Origin: Loxodes magnus
Taxonomy: Eukaryota > Ciliophora > Karyorelictea > Loxodida > Loxodidae
NCBI GenBank assembly: GCA_946699065.1
Contig: CAMPDV010000105.1
Location: forward strand, 62,001-126,000
Direction of reading: 5' to 3'
DNA: 64,000 bases
Shown here: positions 50,201 through 61,405 of the stretch, piece by piece
How the letters are laid out: each line of letters opens with the position of its first letter
How positions within the stretch are numbered: the first letter of the stretch is position 1
Made by a program: the position numbers and the translations under genes
Notes under the pieces: model-generated
What the model saw: the letters and a program-made list of their open reading frames with translations, nothing else
The model's database searches: none
What the model was told of the DNA's origin: nothing

Positions 50201-51043
50201 ATAATAATAATAGTAAACTAAATGTTAAAAAAATGTTTTGGCATATTCTGGACTTTCAACCAGTTCCTGCCGCCATTTTTTTGACTCGGATGGATACCGC
50301 GACCATTTTTTTTATGTGGATGGTTACCACTGATTGCTTTCAAAAGAGCGCATAGGCAGTTTTTATTTGTATATTCCTGTTGGAGTTATCCATAGAAAAT
50401 TCAATGCTCTTCATGTTCTTTATTATACCTTTTCATTTAATTTTTTTCATTCTTAGCATCTTCTTAATAAGTGGTAATTGGATTGGCAATATCAACATTA
50501 TTTTTTAATCTTCTTTTGACTAATATGTTTTTTAAATAGCTTATTTTCAATATTTTCTAGTCTTTTAATTAAGTTATTATCATATCTAATTTCTTTCTGT
50601 TCTTAAACACTTTATAATGGAGTGAAAGTTTTTTCAATTTCCATCTTTGATGTACGTTAAGATTTTTATTGCGATTACATTCAAAGTTGTTCTTCCGTTA
50701 TTACCTTGTTTTCTATTAGCTGATTCTTAAGGATTTCCATTTCATTATTTTGCACGTCAATGTTTGTTGTAAGTTCCCGTATTAATAAGTCTTAATTATA
50801 TATTGTTTCTTCGTATCGGGATATAATTTTTTACATTTGTTCGATCTTTTGTCGTAGTTCCTCTGAAATATCTGATTTAAATTCCTCAGCTTGCAAAGTT
50901 CCGATCATTATTTTACCTTATGAATCGGAACTTGATTCTTCTTATTGTTTTGCTTTTTATCGAAGTACTTAAGCAGCCTTTTTCCGAGCATTTCTTATTT
51001 GATTTTTATTTAATCTAATGTTCTGCTCCATCTTTTTTATTTT
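50201..51043 (-). mobile_element. ORF1-only retroelement insertion O7 with 16-bp target-site duplication
   Basis: The 16-mer TTATTTATTTCTTAAT occurs at 50185-50200 and 51044-51059 exactly bounding the element. The equivalent site in spacer 1 (about 15684-15700) has a single related copy and no insertion, giving an empty site for comparison. On the minus strand the element begins about 12 bp before an ATG and ends in an ATT repeat, like tails of some non-LTR elements. It encodes only an ORF1-type protein and is younger than the segmental duplication. Confidence 0.85.
50207..51031 (-). CDS. ORF1-type protein with coiled coil and intact CCHC knuckle (O7)
   Basis: It starts MEQNIRLNKNQIRNARKKAA at 51031 and stays open for about 275 codons. 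A basic N-terminus is followed by a coiled coil (SEELRQKIEQMQKIISRYEE, then NEMEILKNQLIEN), the CCHC knuckle CWYCQSNYHLLRRC near 50455-50497 (W=TGA), and a Trp/Lys/Ser-rich C-terminus. Five internal UGA codons fall at plausible Trp positions. No terminal UGA is met before the ATT tail, so the true end is unclear. It shares domain order but little sequence with O1, O4 and O8. By family, it likely coats element RNA. It is the best candidate here for a recently active, non-autonomous element protein. Confidence 0.75.
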
Positions 51044-51729
51044 TTATTTATTTCTTAATTAAAGTGGATTTAACTAGCTTTGATAAAATATATATAACTA
51101 AAAGTAAAAATTTATAAATTTTTAAACCCTTGTTAAGAAACTTAAACTTTACTATATATTTCATTATAAAATTAAAAATGTATAGTTATGAATTGCATAT
51201 AAATTTACACTTTAAAACAATTAAATAAAATATCTTTTTAATATTGTAATATTTAAATTTTCTATTGTATATATTTATCTATTTTTGCTTTACATTATAT
51301 TAACTTATAAGTGTAAATTTAAATTTATAAAATAATAAATAAAATTTTACTTTTTATATGTAGTTTAGAAGGATATTTTGTAACTCTAATTAAGAATATA
51401 AAATTAAGAAATAAAATTTAGAGTATTTAATTTACTAATTTTGACTACAAAAAGGGATTTATTGCTCTTATAGTTTCGGATATTTCTTGGAGAATTAACT
51501 ATTTATATCCATATTCTATTGAGGAAAAGACCTATAATTTTTTTATGAAAGCTTCTTTATAATGCTTGAAATAAGAATGATTTGAGATATGGCAAATTAT
51601 TAATCTAATTAAATAAATTTAAATTATTTAAAATATAAATAATAATAATAATTTAATTTTAGCTTTATAATAAGTATTTTATTTTTGTCTGGGAAACGAT
51701 TATCATTTTATATTTGTTAAATCTAAAAA
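51044..51729. other. K6 upstream flank, no gene
   Basis: Contains the spacer end, then about 480 bp that also occur, inverted, upstream of K3. This is the stretch replaced by the satellite at the equivalent place after 15895. Confidence 0.5.
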
Positions 51730-53379
51730 ATGTAAGCTAGAAATGAATGTAATAAATGTGGAAATCTTTTTGATTTAGCTATTAGACTGCCAAGAAAACT
51801 AAAATGTAACCATATTCTGTGCTAGTAATGTGCAATTTAAATTGAAGAAAATTGAAGAACTATAAAATGTCCTTGATGTTAATTCGAAACTTAATAAAAA
51901 GCTTATAACTTAGAACTTGCTGTTGAATTTCTTCCTATTCATTAAGAATAAATAGAACTTAATAAATGTGAAAAACATAAATCTTATGAAAGAGTATTGT
52001 TTTGTTAGAATGATAAAGAAACTCTTTGTCCAGCTTGTGCTTTTCTAGAAAAGCATTAAGGACATAAAATTATTGAAATAAGCGAAAAATTAGAAAGTCT
52101 TAAATAAAATGAAATTAAAAATACTGATTTAATATTTGAATAACTCATTAAACTAAATGGAAAATAAATAGAAACTTTAAAGTAATAATAGAAAAAACTA
52201 TAATAAGAAGTTCAATAAAAAGTAAATTAAATTAACTAAGTTACTACTAATTTAATAGAATAAATTAATAAAGTTAGATAATCTAGAATTGAGAAAATAG
52301 AAAGTGAAAGTAAAAGTAAAATTTACTTAAATTGATATAAAGAATAAATAGAAAAAGTAGAAAATATGCAAGAATTACTAAAAATAGTAAGACCATAAAA
52401 CAGAGAAAATATAACAGAACTATTAGATTTTATAGGTAAAATAGAAGGATTATAAAAGTAAGTAAAAGAAATAGAAGGAAGAAACGTAAAAGTATAAATA
52501 GACGAAGGATAAATTTAAAATATAATAATTTCTATAAAAAATATAATGAAAGTATAAATAAGACATGAATAAGAATCTATTAATATTTAAAATGAAAGTT
52601 AAAAATAAGAATTAAAAACAATAATTACAATCTGTAGAAATTCTAAAACAAAAAGAAATTATGAAATAGTAAGTAACAAATTATCTGATTAAGAAATCAA
52701 TATTCCTTAAATATACCACAATTGAACTTAAATAGAGTAAGTAAATGATTAGAAGTTAATAATATCAGGTGGAAATTGAGGAAATAAAGATTATACAATA
52801 TATGATAATGGAGTTATTTAATCTTTATAAATGTTAAATCCAAGAAGATGTCATAGAACAATAACTGTAAACAATAATAATTTCATAATATCAGGATGTT
52901 AAAATAAAAAAGGTGTAAAGGAATGCGAAGTATTCAATTTTTAAAGTAAATAGTTTACTAAAATACAAGATATAATACTTGGAGTAGAAGCGTTTGGAGG
53001 ATGTTATGTAGATTAAGTGAAATAAATTTTTGGGGGAAATAATGATGGAAATTATGTTGATAAAATATAATTATATAATATAGATAGAAATGAATGAAAA
53101 ATACTTGAAAATATGTAACTTCCTGTTAAAACTAGTACAAGTGCAGTTTATTTAGATTTTTTAAAATAAAGTTTAGTATGATTAAATCATGGTAATATTA
53201 GCATGGATACATATATATATGATTAGAAGTTTGCAAGACATGGAGATAAATTTTCAAGTAGTAGTTGAGTCTTTACTTAGCCTTAAATTGTGAAAAATTA
53301 AGTTTTTTAGTACAATTATAGTACAAATTTATTCAAATATGATTTAACTATTGGAAAGTGGGAAAAGCAAGGAATTTGA
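51730..53379 (+). CDS. K6: RING / B-box / coiled-coil / Kelch protein, intact
   Basis: Open for 549 codons from MQARNECNKCGNLFDLA to UGA at 53377-53379 after EKQGI. RING and B-box ligands are complete (CPWC with TGA; CEKHKSYERVLFC, CPAC, HQGH). The coiled coil carries an in-frame six-base duplication (AGTAAA) near 52313. Kelch blades include IISGGNWGNKD (W=TGA) and RNEW (TGA at 53095-53097). It is followed by a type B repeat and fam2 copy e in the same orientation. Predicted TRIM-like E3 ligase; substrate unknown. Confidence 0.9.
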
Positions 53380-53766
53380 TTTTAAAAATTTTAACTAAAT
53401 TTTTTGCTTTAAACTCAAGTTAGAAAAGGTGAAAGATTAATTTCATTTTTTGATTAATATTTAAATAAAAATTTAAATCTTTTTATTCTATTTAATTTTA
53501 TATTATTCAAATTTTCATTTTAAATTGGTAGTCTAAAGTGTTTGAAATGTAATGTCATATTTTTTAATATAATTATCTAACAGTTAAAAATAAAATTTAT
53601 AATCAATCAACTACTAATAAAAAACATTATAGATTATAAAATTTTTTAATTCTTATATAAAATTTTGCTTAAATCATGATTGCTTTTAATTTAGTTAACT
53701 TGTAATTACTAGTTTTTTTAATAATTTTTAATTTTAAATTATAATTTTATTATTTTAAATAAATAA

Positions 53767-54178
53767 GATTTATTTTAGAATGCGTAGCACCTCATTTGGG
53801 ATTAGCTCTTTCAATATTAATATTTAATATTTAAAAAATTGTTCTAATACTTCTTGTGTCCTTTTAGTTTTCCACTGAGTCACGTCAGCTTCCCCAAATG
53901 GGGAATCTGCTTATTAAAAATTATTCTATATTCTTTATGTAAATGCTCCAGTCTTATTTGAATAAGATCTAAATAGGAATTAATAATTAAGTTATTAGTA
54001 GACTCTTTAATCCAACTTTCATACTACTAGCGAGAACCCTCAGGAAAGTTAGGCTTGTCTTTCCGAGCTTGTCCACCATTTCCCCGTGGCTTCATCTATT
54101 GTGAGATTACTCGCAATGTAGTATATACTGCACCAGATTACCTACTAGTTCTCTTGACTACAGCCGACATCCATATTA
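53767..54178 (+). repeat. Type B dispersed repeat, copy B4
   Basis: Head GTAGCACCTCATTTGGGATT, AATATT repeat, GGGAATCTGCTTATTAAAAA, and distal CAGCCGACATCCATATT. It lies between K6 and fam2 e. Confidence 0.75.
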
Positions 54179-54413
54179 ATTTTATGATGTACTCATCATT
54201 TTTTGAATATCTTTATCTATAAATAAAAAATAAAATATTTTAATAAATCCACAATTACTAAAGAATAATATATTTTATAAAATTTAAATATTTTAATTCT
54301 TATTCAAAATTAGCTTAAATATTATTTATTTATATTAGTTAACTTGTAAAATACTAGTTTTTACAAAACTTTAAATAATTATTTTTATTATTTCTATTAT
54401 TATTATATATTAA

Positions 54414-55140
54414 ATGGTACCTAAGAAACAAAAGATAGCTCCAACTAAACCTAATTACTCTTAGTAGGTTGTAGCTAATTGTCTCTACCTTCTTTAGATT
54501 TAAAATCTCATTTTAGCAAAGATTATTATTGAATTTTATCGCCGTCTTTAGAGCTGACCAACATTATGAATCTTTTTAAATCTGAAAAATTTTTACTACG
54601 ATAAAAACTAGCAATAAACCAGTCCCTATAAAAAATGTAAGAAAGAATTTTATAAACAGAATAGATCGAAAAGGATATTTAAATTTCAGAAATTCTAAGC
54701 AAGAGCAACTAAAACGAATCAACCACAACAAGGATATAGAACAATAACCTCCTTTATAAGAGATTTCATATAGGAGTGTAATGATATTTGGTATTTTAAA
54801 GGACAGGGAATAAAGTACGGAACTGCTATAAATGTTAATAAAAATAAAATAGAATAAAAAATAATGATAAGATATATTTAAAATATACAGTGCAAATTAA
54901 AATTAATTTATAGGACAAAACTACTCAAATTGAATAAAGAAGCTCCATATATCTAATAAAAATGAATGGATTCAATAGAAAATGATTGGAATTTGAGTTG
55001 ACTGAAAAAAAAGTGATCTTAAAATTATAAAGACTCATGACAGTGAAGATCCAAGCAAGTTTGAGTTGAACTTTTATTTTTAAATAATAAACTAATATGT
55101 GGTAAACCGATTAAATTTTATTTAATAAAATTCACTATAA
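54414..55140 (+). pseudogene. fam2 conserved ORF, copy e
   Basis: Starts MVPKKQKIAPTKPNYSQQ at 54414. A basic middle (SPYKKCKKEFYKQNRSKRIF) is followed, after a two-base loss near 54785, by YTVQIKINLQDKTTQIEQRS, NRKWLEFELTEKKSD and IIKTHDSEDPSKFELN. The conservative replacements against copy a in this frame (V/I, E/Q, S/T) mark it as the real one. It is more diverged than a and c. It follows K6 in the same orientation with type B in between. Function unknown. Confidence 0.5.
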
Positions 55141-57480
55141 CCAAAAAGCAAGATTTCAATACAGCAATTTTAATTTTATCATGATTAAACCAAAAATAAC
55201 CTATATATTAAATAATAATTAATTATTAAATATAACACTTTTAATTTTATATTAAATTTCTATCAATTATGAAAATTTTTTGAAGCTTCAAACTTTAAAA
55301 ATGATTAAATTTTTAATCTATTTTTCTTTCTTAATTGTCTTTAGAAATTATATTATCTTTGTATTAAAAAGGATAAGACTTAAAAAATAATTTTATAAAA
55401 TTGTATTAGATTCTTAATTTTTTCTTAAATGAGGTTTACCTTTACTCAAAATGATAATTATTTTTTTATAATAATTGTGAAACATTTTTGCTATCGCTAA
55501 ATAAAATAAAAAATAAACTCTTTCATAAAATTAAAATTGTAAATGTTTTATAATGAATTATTTTAATTTAAAATATCTTTTTTATTATATAAAATTATTT
55601 TTCTCCTTTTTTAATTTAAATCTTTTTATAAAAAAAGTAAATTTCTTAAACCTTAATCCTTAATACAATATTTTAAAGTTTACAATTAATTGTTTAATTA
55701 AATTTGCTTATATTAATTTTGAATATAAAATAAAATTTAATAGAAATAAAGAGTAAAAATTTACTAATTTTTACATTTTTTATTATTTAAAGGTAGTATA
55801 TTTAATTATATTTTGGAAAGTTAGGTTTCTCAATAATTTTTTCTAAATTTGTTAATTTCTTAAATAAATAGATAAATTAAATTATTCTTTATCTCTTAAA
55901 TATTTTTAACTTACCATTATTGATACATTTAAATATTATTTAATATTTAAATATTAAAAGTTTAAAATTAATGTAAAAGAAAATTATCTTAACAAGATTA
56001 ATAAGGAAATAATTAATTATTTGAATTATATTCAGATAATTATATAATTAAAATTGTCCTGGAATATATTCTTTCGAAAATGATTCTAAAAGAAAATAAT
56101 TAAACAGTTGAACAAAATAAATAAGGATTAAAAAATTAAATATTTTGAAGTAATTAAAATGAACTTTAAAAAAGGAAAGAATAAAATCAGTAAAATACCT
56201 TAATTATTATTTTAGCATTTTAAATTATTTAATTATAATGGAAATAGGTAAAATTAGAAAAGTTAAATATTTTACTTTCATTAAACTTTTTAATACTTAA
56301 AAGTTATAAAATTACAAAATAAAACAATAAGGTTGTATATTATCGTAAAAATGATTTATGCATAAATCATTTATTAGTTCTAAAATATTATATTCCATGG
56401 AAACCTTTTTGATTTAAGTTTTATCATTTCCTGTTTAAGAATGAAATAAATTTAAAGTTTTAATAATAAATTAAAATAAGATTTTAAAAAATAAAGGCAA
56501 AATTAATATCAACAGTTTTTTAATTTTTTAATGAATTTATCAAATTACTTAAAACTTAGGATTATAAAATAAAAAAAAGGCTTCTAAAATATAAAAATTG
56601 ACACTTTAAGCCTAAATAAATTAAAAGAAAAGCATTTAAAATAAATGGCTTAATTTTTCTTTTTTTATAAATCATAAAGCGAATTTTAAAGAGAAAGATA
56701 ATTTGAGATTAATAATTTCTAGATTATGAATTGAATAAAATAAAGGAATAAGGACTTTTTTCTAGGAAATTAGATCAAATTGAACGTTTTTATTAAATAA
56801 AATATGAAGTTTCAGACTTTTTATCCTATTAACAGGATAATTTTTTGAGGCAGTTGAAAATAAATCAAATATTATAACTTCAAAATTGTAAGTTATTAAC
56901 TCGTAAAATCACTGCAATAAGCTTTTATTAGATCAAAAAAATTAAGATAAATAAAAGCAAAGAAAATTAATTAATATTTAACTACATTAAATAAAAAACA
57001 ATAATTTTTATAAAAAATATAATTTATTTTTAGTTAAATTCTACATAAAGAAAAATATATTAAAATAAACTTGGCATTACAGATAAATTAAATATAGTTT
57101 ATGTAGACTTAAAATATCATTCTTGATTTTATTTATTAATAATCTTAGTAAAGATTAAAAATTTAATCTAAAATTTTCTGAAATCCAAATCATATTTAGG
57201 TTATAATTTAATAGTAATAAATAAAGAATAAAAAACTCCCTTAAACTTCTACTATTATGATAAAATACTAATTAATTTATCTGAAAAATTTATTAATCAA
57301 TTAATATTATATTTATAATGCTTACCACTAATAAAGTATTTAGTTTTTAAGCATAATTTAAGGAATTTATTTTTAAAACATTTTCACTATTTCTTTAATA
57401 TTAACATATTACCTTGCTAAATAAATTACTTCAATTACTTTAGAAATCATTAAAACTTTTTCTGTTTTCCTTGGCTAGAT
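55141..57480. other. Long AT-rich stretch, nothing recognised
   Basis: More than 2 kb without a recognisable motif, repeat match or supported frame on either strand. Lys/Gln-rich frames exist but are expected by chance under this code and composition. Confidence 0.45.
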
Positions 57481-58130
57481 TCTAAAATCCTGAAGAGAAC
57501 ACATCTGAAAGCTTTATCTGGACTTTGGTAGGAAACTGAAATTTATAGATATGGAATATGCACTCATTAACTATATTAATCCCTGCTTGCAGAAAATAAT
57601 CAGCAGAACATCCTCATTTGTCCATTGAGTGGCTAATCAGAGAAAGTAGTATGAATAAAAGTTTAGGTCTTCTCAAATATTTAAAGTTAATAATTATCTT
57701 TCTTAAATAGCTAATGCTACATATATCTGCTATTTTATTTCATAATCTCTTTTTTCTAAAGGAAATTTGGATTTAAATTATTTAGTAATTTCTAATTAAA
57801 TAAACCCAAAATTAAAAAATGATTCCTTAAAATTTTGACTAATTCTATTTTAACAAAAAAGATAGATTGAGATACGGAAATTTTAAATGAATATTTATTA
57901 TTGTTGATTTTTAGATTGAATTTATATTAAAATCAAATATTTAGTTATATTATTATTTTTTAAATGTAAATCAAAAATATTTTTCATATATTAAAGTTCT
58001 TATAAAAGAATAAATCTAAGTAGAATAAAATTAGTAGAAGTCTGATCAATTTAGTGTAAATATTATCTTGCATATATATTTTAAATATTAAATTTTAAAT
58101 ATTAAAGATATTAATTTTTCTGTTATAAAA
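57480..58130. other. Diverged copy of the 5.8-6.4 kb flank, with conserved block 3
   Basis: Similar to 5780-6420 and 40380-41000. The block at 57590-57690 (CAGAACATCCTCATTTGTCC, then AATCAGAGAAAGTAGTATGA) is the best-kept part. Confidence 0.5.
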
Positions 58131-58195
58131 GGAAAATTTAGACTGATAATCTAAAATTAAAAAGAAAAAAATTTTAAAATCAAAAATAAATAAAT

Positions 58196-58585
58196 TTGAT
58201 TATAGAGCTCGTAGCACCTCATTGATGCGTAGCTCTTTCAATATTAATATTAAAAAAGTGTTTTTATACTTCATGTTGCCATTCTAACCGTCCAATAAGT
58301 CATGTTAGCTTCTCCAAATAAAGAATCTACTTATTAAAAATTATTCTATATTTTTTATGTAAATGCTTTAGTCTTCTTAAATAAGAATTAGTAATTAAGA
58401 TATTAGAAAGATGGTCAGTCAACGTTCATACTGCTAGAAATGTCTCAGAAAAACTAATCGTGCTTCATCTGAGCTTGTCTATCCTTCTCCGTGTAGTATC
58501 TTAATGCAAGATTATTTGCAATGCAGTATAAAAGGTACCAGATAATCTACTAGTTCTCTCGACTGCGATTAGTATCCATTTTATA
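58196..58585 (+). repeat. Type B dispersed repeat, copy B5
   Basis: GATTATAGAGCTCGTAGCAC begins the head; this copy shows most clearly that type B and type A have the same first 40-45 bp. Distal end TATCCATTTTATATATA. Confidence 0.75.
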
Positions 58586-58909
58586 TATATCATAATAAAA
58601 ATAATATAAAAATGATAAAATCCTATTATATTTATTATATTTTATAAACGTTTTTAAAAACATAAAATTTCAATATTATAATTTATAAACTTTAAAATTA
58701 AAATTCTATTAAATTTATAATAGTTTCTTAAATAAAATTATCTTTGAGTGGCTTTCAAAATATAAAATTATAAGCATTTTAATTTTAATACTAAAATGTT
58801 AGATCTATAAAGTAAAAATTATTTAAAGAAAATAAATTATATCTTGTTTAAAGATTTATAATTAAATTCTTATATATAAATTTTACATTAAGGAAATATA
58901 AAAATAATT

Positions 58910-59898
58910 TAAGATTAAGATTAAATGAGAGTTAACAGTTATGCTAAAAAGCCGGCTAACATCAGTGTTACTTCTGGACGGGTTTTTTTTGACGGTTTTC
59001 CTTCCGCCGTGACACTCTTCTAGGCTGTATGTCACTCTGAGATCAGTCATTAAGAAAATCTTGAATATAAATGTGCGCCCTTGGGTCTTTCTAGTTCATT
59101 TCTTCTGGCGTCAATTTCCTATAAATCCTCCCGTTCGGATCGCAGTATAGCCTCTACTTATTAAAAGACAATTGTCTTTCTTTTTTTTTAGGCTTATTCT
59201 GCTTTAATTCGCTTCAGCTCTAATGTCCTCCAATATTATCTTTGTTAGTCTTAAAATTTCCTGCAATTTCTAAAGAGATGTCAGCTACTGCCACAGCAGT
59301 GACAAGATTTGGGCTGACTATATTGGATCTTGGGAGGTGAGGTAGAGGTCTAGGAGGCGTGTTCTTACTCCAGTTCCATGAATTAATTTTACTGGAGAGC
59401 AGAATCTGGCTGATAAGCCTACGCTTACACATAATGGGTCTTCTGACCACTCAATTACTCGATAGTGCGACTCTGAAGCAAAATAGTGTCGTGAGCTTTT
59501 TTGAGCTCCGCTCGCATATCGAAAACCTCCTACTCAAGCTTAACAAGTCTGGCTTAATCCAAAGTACTCAACTTGGTGCCAGTTTGCATGATTTTTGTTA
59601 GAGTTTGCTTGAGGTCCTGTACCTCCTGTCTGAGCTCTGCTTACTCGATGGCTAGCTCGTTATCATAGCCAGAACCGGACAGAGAGAAATCGCTCACTGA
59701 GGATTGTTGGAGTTAAGTTTTCTTTTTAGGTTTCTCTTCCTGCAGTGGCGTCCCTGAAGAAGTCTGTAGATGTTTCTTCTGGGTCTGGGGAATAGTCTGT
59801 TGTTGATATTGGGCCTTTTCTTCCTTGCCCTCTTCCCCTTTTTTATTACCTGTTGGAGGTGGATAGAATCCTTTTCTCAGACCTGACATCTTGTTAAT
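58910..59898 (-). mobile_element. ORF1-only retroelement insertion O8 with 13-bp target-site duplication
   Basis: TATAAAAATAATT occurs at 58897-58909 and 59899-59911, bounding a 989-bp element. The homologous place at about 8280-8300 and in the 43-kb copy is uninterrupted. On the minus strand it starts nine bases before the ATG of its gene and ends in a TTAATC repeat. The interior is visibly richer in G and C than anything around it, with standard CAG and CTC codons alongside UAR. Confidence 0.82.
58912..59889 (-). CDS. ORF1-type protein with coiled coil and intact CCHC knuckle (O8)
   Basis: It starts MSGLRKGFYPPPTGNKKGEE at 59889, parallel to MEGFNRGFYTT of O4. A Q/S-rich N-terminus leads to a strong coiled coil (ELRQEVQDLKQTLTKIMQTG, then VKLEQEVFDMRAELKKAH). 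The CCHC knuckle near 59270-59312 reads CHCCGSSWHLFRNC (W=TGA). A charged C-terminal region follows (QQVEAILRSEREDLQEIDAR). It is open for about 320 codons to the element tail, with UGA read as W three times and no distinct terminator. By family it is an RNA-binding, Gag-like LINE ORF1 protein. The reading frame looks undamaged, so the insertion is probably young. Confidence 0.8.
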
Positions 59899-59911
59899 TA
59901 TAAAAATAATT

Positions 59912-60739
59912 AAATTTTTCTATAAGTCATTTTATTTCTTTCAGATTACATATATTTCTTTTGAAAAATTTAGGTAATTTAATTCGATAATATTTCAGAA
60001 TATAAATTAAATTAATAAAAATATTCAATTCCTTCTTAAATAAAATCATTATTTTTTCTATTATAAACAGCATAGAAGTTTTAGATATAATTCAAATTTG
60101 ATTTTACAAGTTTAGATTTACTAATTTTCTTCTTTGTCTTCTTTAATAAGTTTTAATAATTACTAATTAGTTAATTTTTTATATAAATCTCTTTGCTTTT
60201 TTCTTTTTATAAAACTTATGATTAAATTCGATTGCTAGTTTCCTGTAATTTCAACTCTATCTTTTTATTGATTCCATTTTTGAATCCTATTTTTCTTAGT
60301 ATCATTATTCCATTTTCACTCTAAGAGGTTTTAATTCTTGTTTTGATTTGCTTATTTTTATGCCAACATTATGTTGGCCTATAAGGTATTTTACTAATCA
60401 ACTTTTATACTACTTGTAAGACTTTTGCTAAAAGGTATCAATTTATTTGATTTATACCAAAACAATTAATTTAAGTGCTTTTGGATTTAATCAATTTAAA
60501 TACTCCAAAAGTTTCTCTATTGATGTTTTAATGTCTAGAATCTTCTACCATTTAATCGGTTTGAGTAGAATGAAGGTTAGATTTTCATCCATGAGGTCAC
60601 ATTTAAAAATAATTATATAATTAATTTATAATTTTAGCACACAAAGGTGAAGTGATAATATTATTAGTTCTCTTAGAGATAATAACATAATAGATTAATA
60701 TTGTGGTGTAACCTTTATTTGGCTTACCATTTATTAGTT
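59912..60739 (-). other. Conserved region downstream of fam2 copy d
   Basis: Diverged counterpart of 8300-8925. The minus-strand frame with KSKEIYIKN is retained here too, which hints at coding, but no start or domain is clear. Confidence 0.35.
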
Positions 60740-61405
60740 TATTATTTAAAAAATGTTCAACTCAAAATTTCTTGGATCTTCACTGTCATGAATCTTTATA
60801 ATTTTAAGGTCGTTTTTCTTTATTCTTCCCCTAACTCAAATTCCAATCATTTTCTATTAAATTTATTCACTGCTTATTAGATATATGGAGTTTCTTGATT
60901 TAGATTGAGGATTTTGTCCTATAAGTTAACCTTCACTTGTATAGTATATTTTAAATATTTTTACCATTTATTTTATTCTCTTTTATTTTTATTAACATTT
61001 GTAGCAGTTCAGTACTTTATTCCCTGTCCGCTTGCAATACCGACATAACATTACACTCCGATAAGGTATCTCTTATGTCAAGGATTAGTGCTCTATATCC
61101 ATTGGATCTTTGAGTTATTTTAGTTGTTCTGGCTTTGAGTTTCTGAAATTTTAGATTCCTTTGCAATCTATTTTGTTTATGAAATGCTTCCTTAAAATTT
61201 TTATAGGGTCGGGTTTAGAACGAATTCCTCTTTCAAATTAAAGAATTTTGTTAATGTTTGTCAGCTCTTAAATTCGTTGATAAAGCTAAATAAAAGCCTT
61301 TATTGAATTATGGTTCTCAATCTAAAAAAGGAAGATATAATAGACTACAACCAATTAAGATTTAATAAGTTTTGTTAGAGACGTCTGCTATTTCTTAGGA
61401 ATCAT
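60740..61405 (-). pseudogene. fam2 conserved ORF, copy d
   Basis: Starts MIPKKQQTSLTK at 61405, 384 bp behind K7 in the same orientation. It contains LSECNVMSVLQADREQSTEL and, in another frame, KKNDLKIIKIHDSEDPRNFE. The start and the LSECN segment are not in one frame, so at least one indel separates them. Most substitutions against copy a are conservative. Function unknown. Confidence 0.48.

Larger units (their letters stand above)
47440..51110 (-). pseudogene. LINE ORF2 remnant in divergent spacer 3, with three nested insertions
   Basis: Minus-strand LINE as in spacers 1 and 2. The N-terminal RT part (KNFNFITIEEIQEIIKEDLN, then NWRAISLINAILKLYDKAQK) is at about 50180-49690. Type A is at 49672-49321, RT motif C region near 49200-49040, O6 at 48633-48000, and the C-terminal segment at 47980-47440. 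Part of the catalytic segment present in spacers 1 and 2 is missing near 49205. This copy additionally carries the ORF1-only insertion O7. Confidence 0.66.
37919..51245. repeat. Segmental duplication, copy 2 (direct partner 3312-15895)
   Basis: Same order as copy 1 from the Kelch gene rightward. It is longer through the ORF1-only insertion at 50201-51043 and the undeleted type B repeat, and it continues into K6 instead of the satellite. Internal losses include about 125 bp in O6. Confidence 0.85.

Noticed and set aside
59220..59601. Short open frames in both directions inside O8
   Set aside because: They overlap the O8 ORF1, which is open for over 300 codons with a coiled coil and perfect CCHC knuckle.
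60980..61060. A CCHC-like string (CRYCKRTGNKVLNCYKC) in fam2 copy d on the minus strand
   Set aside because: It is in a different frame from the one conserved among fam2 copies a, c and d (LSE.N.M..LQA.R), and copies a and e do not keep the cysteines. It is a chance frame.
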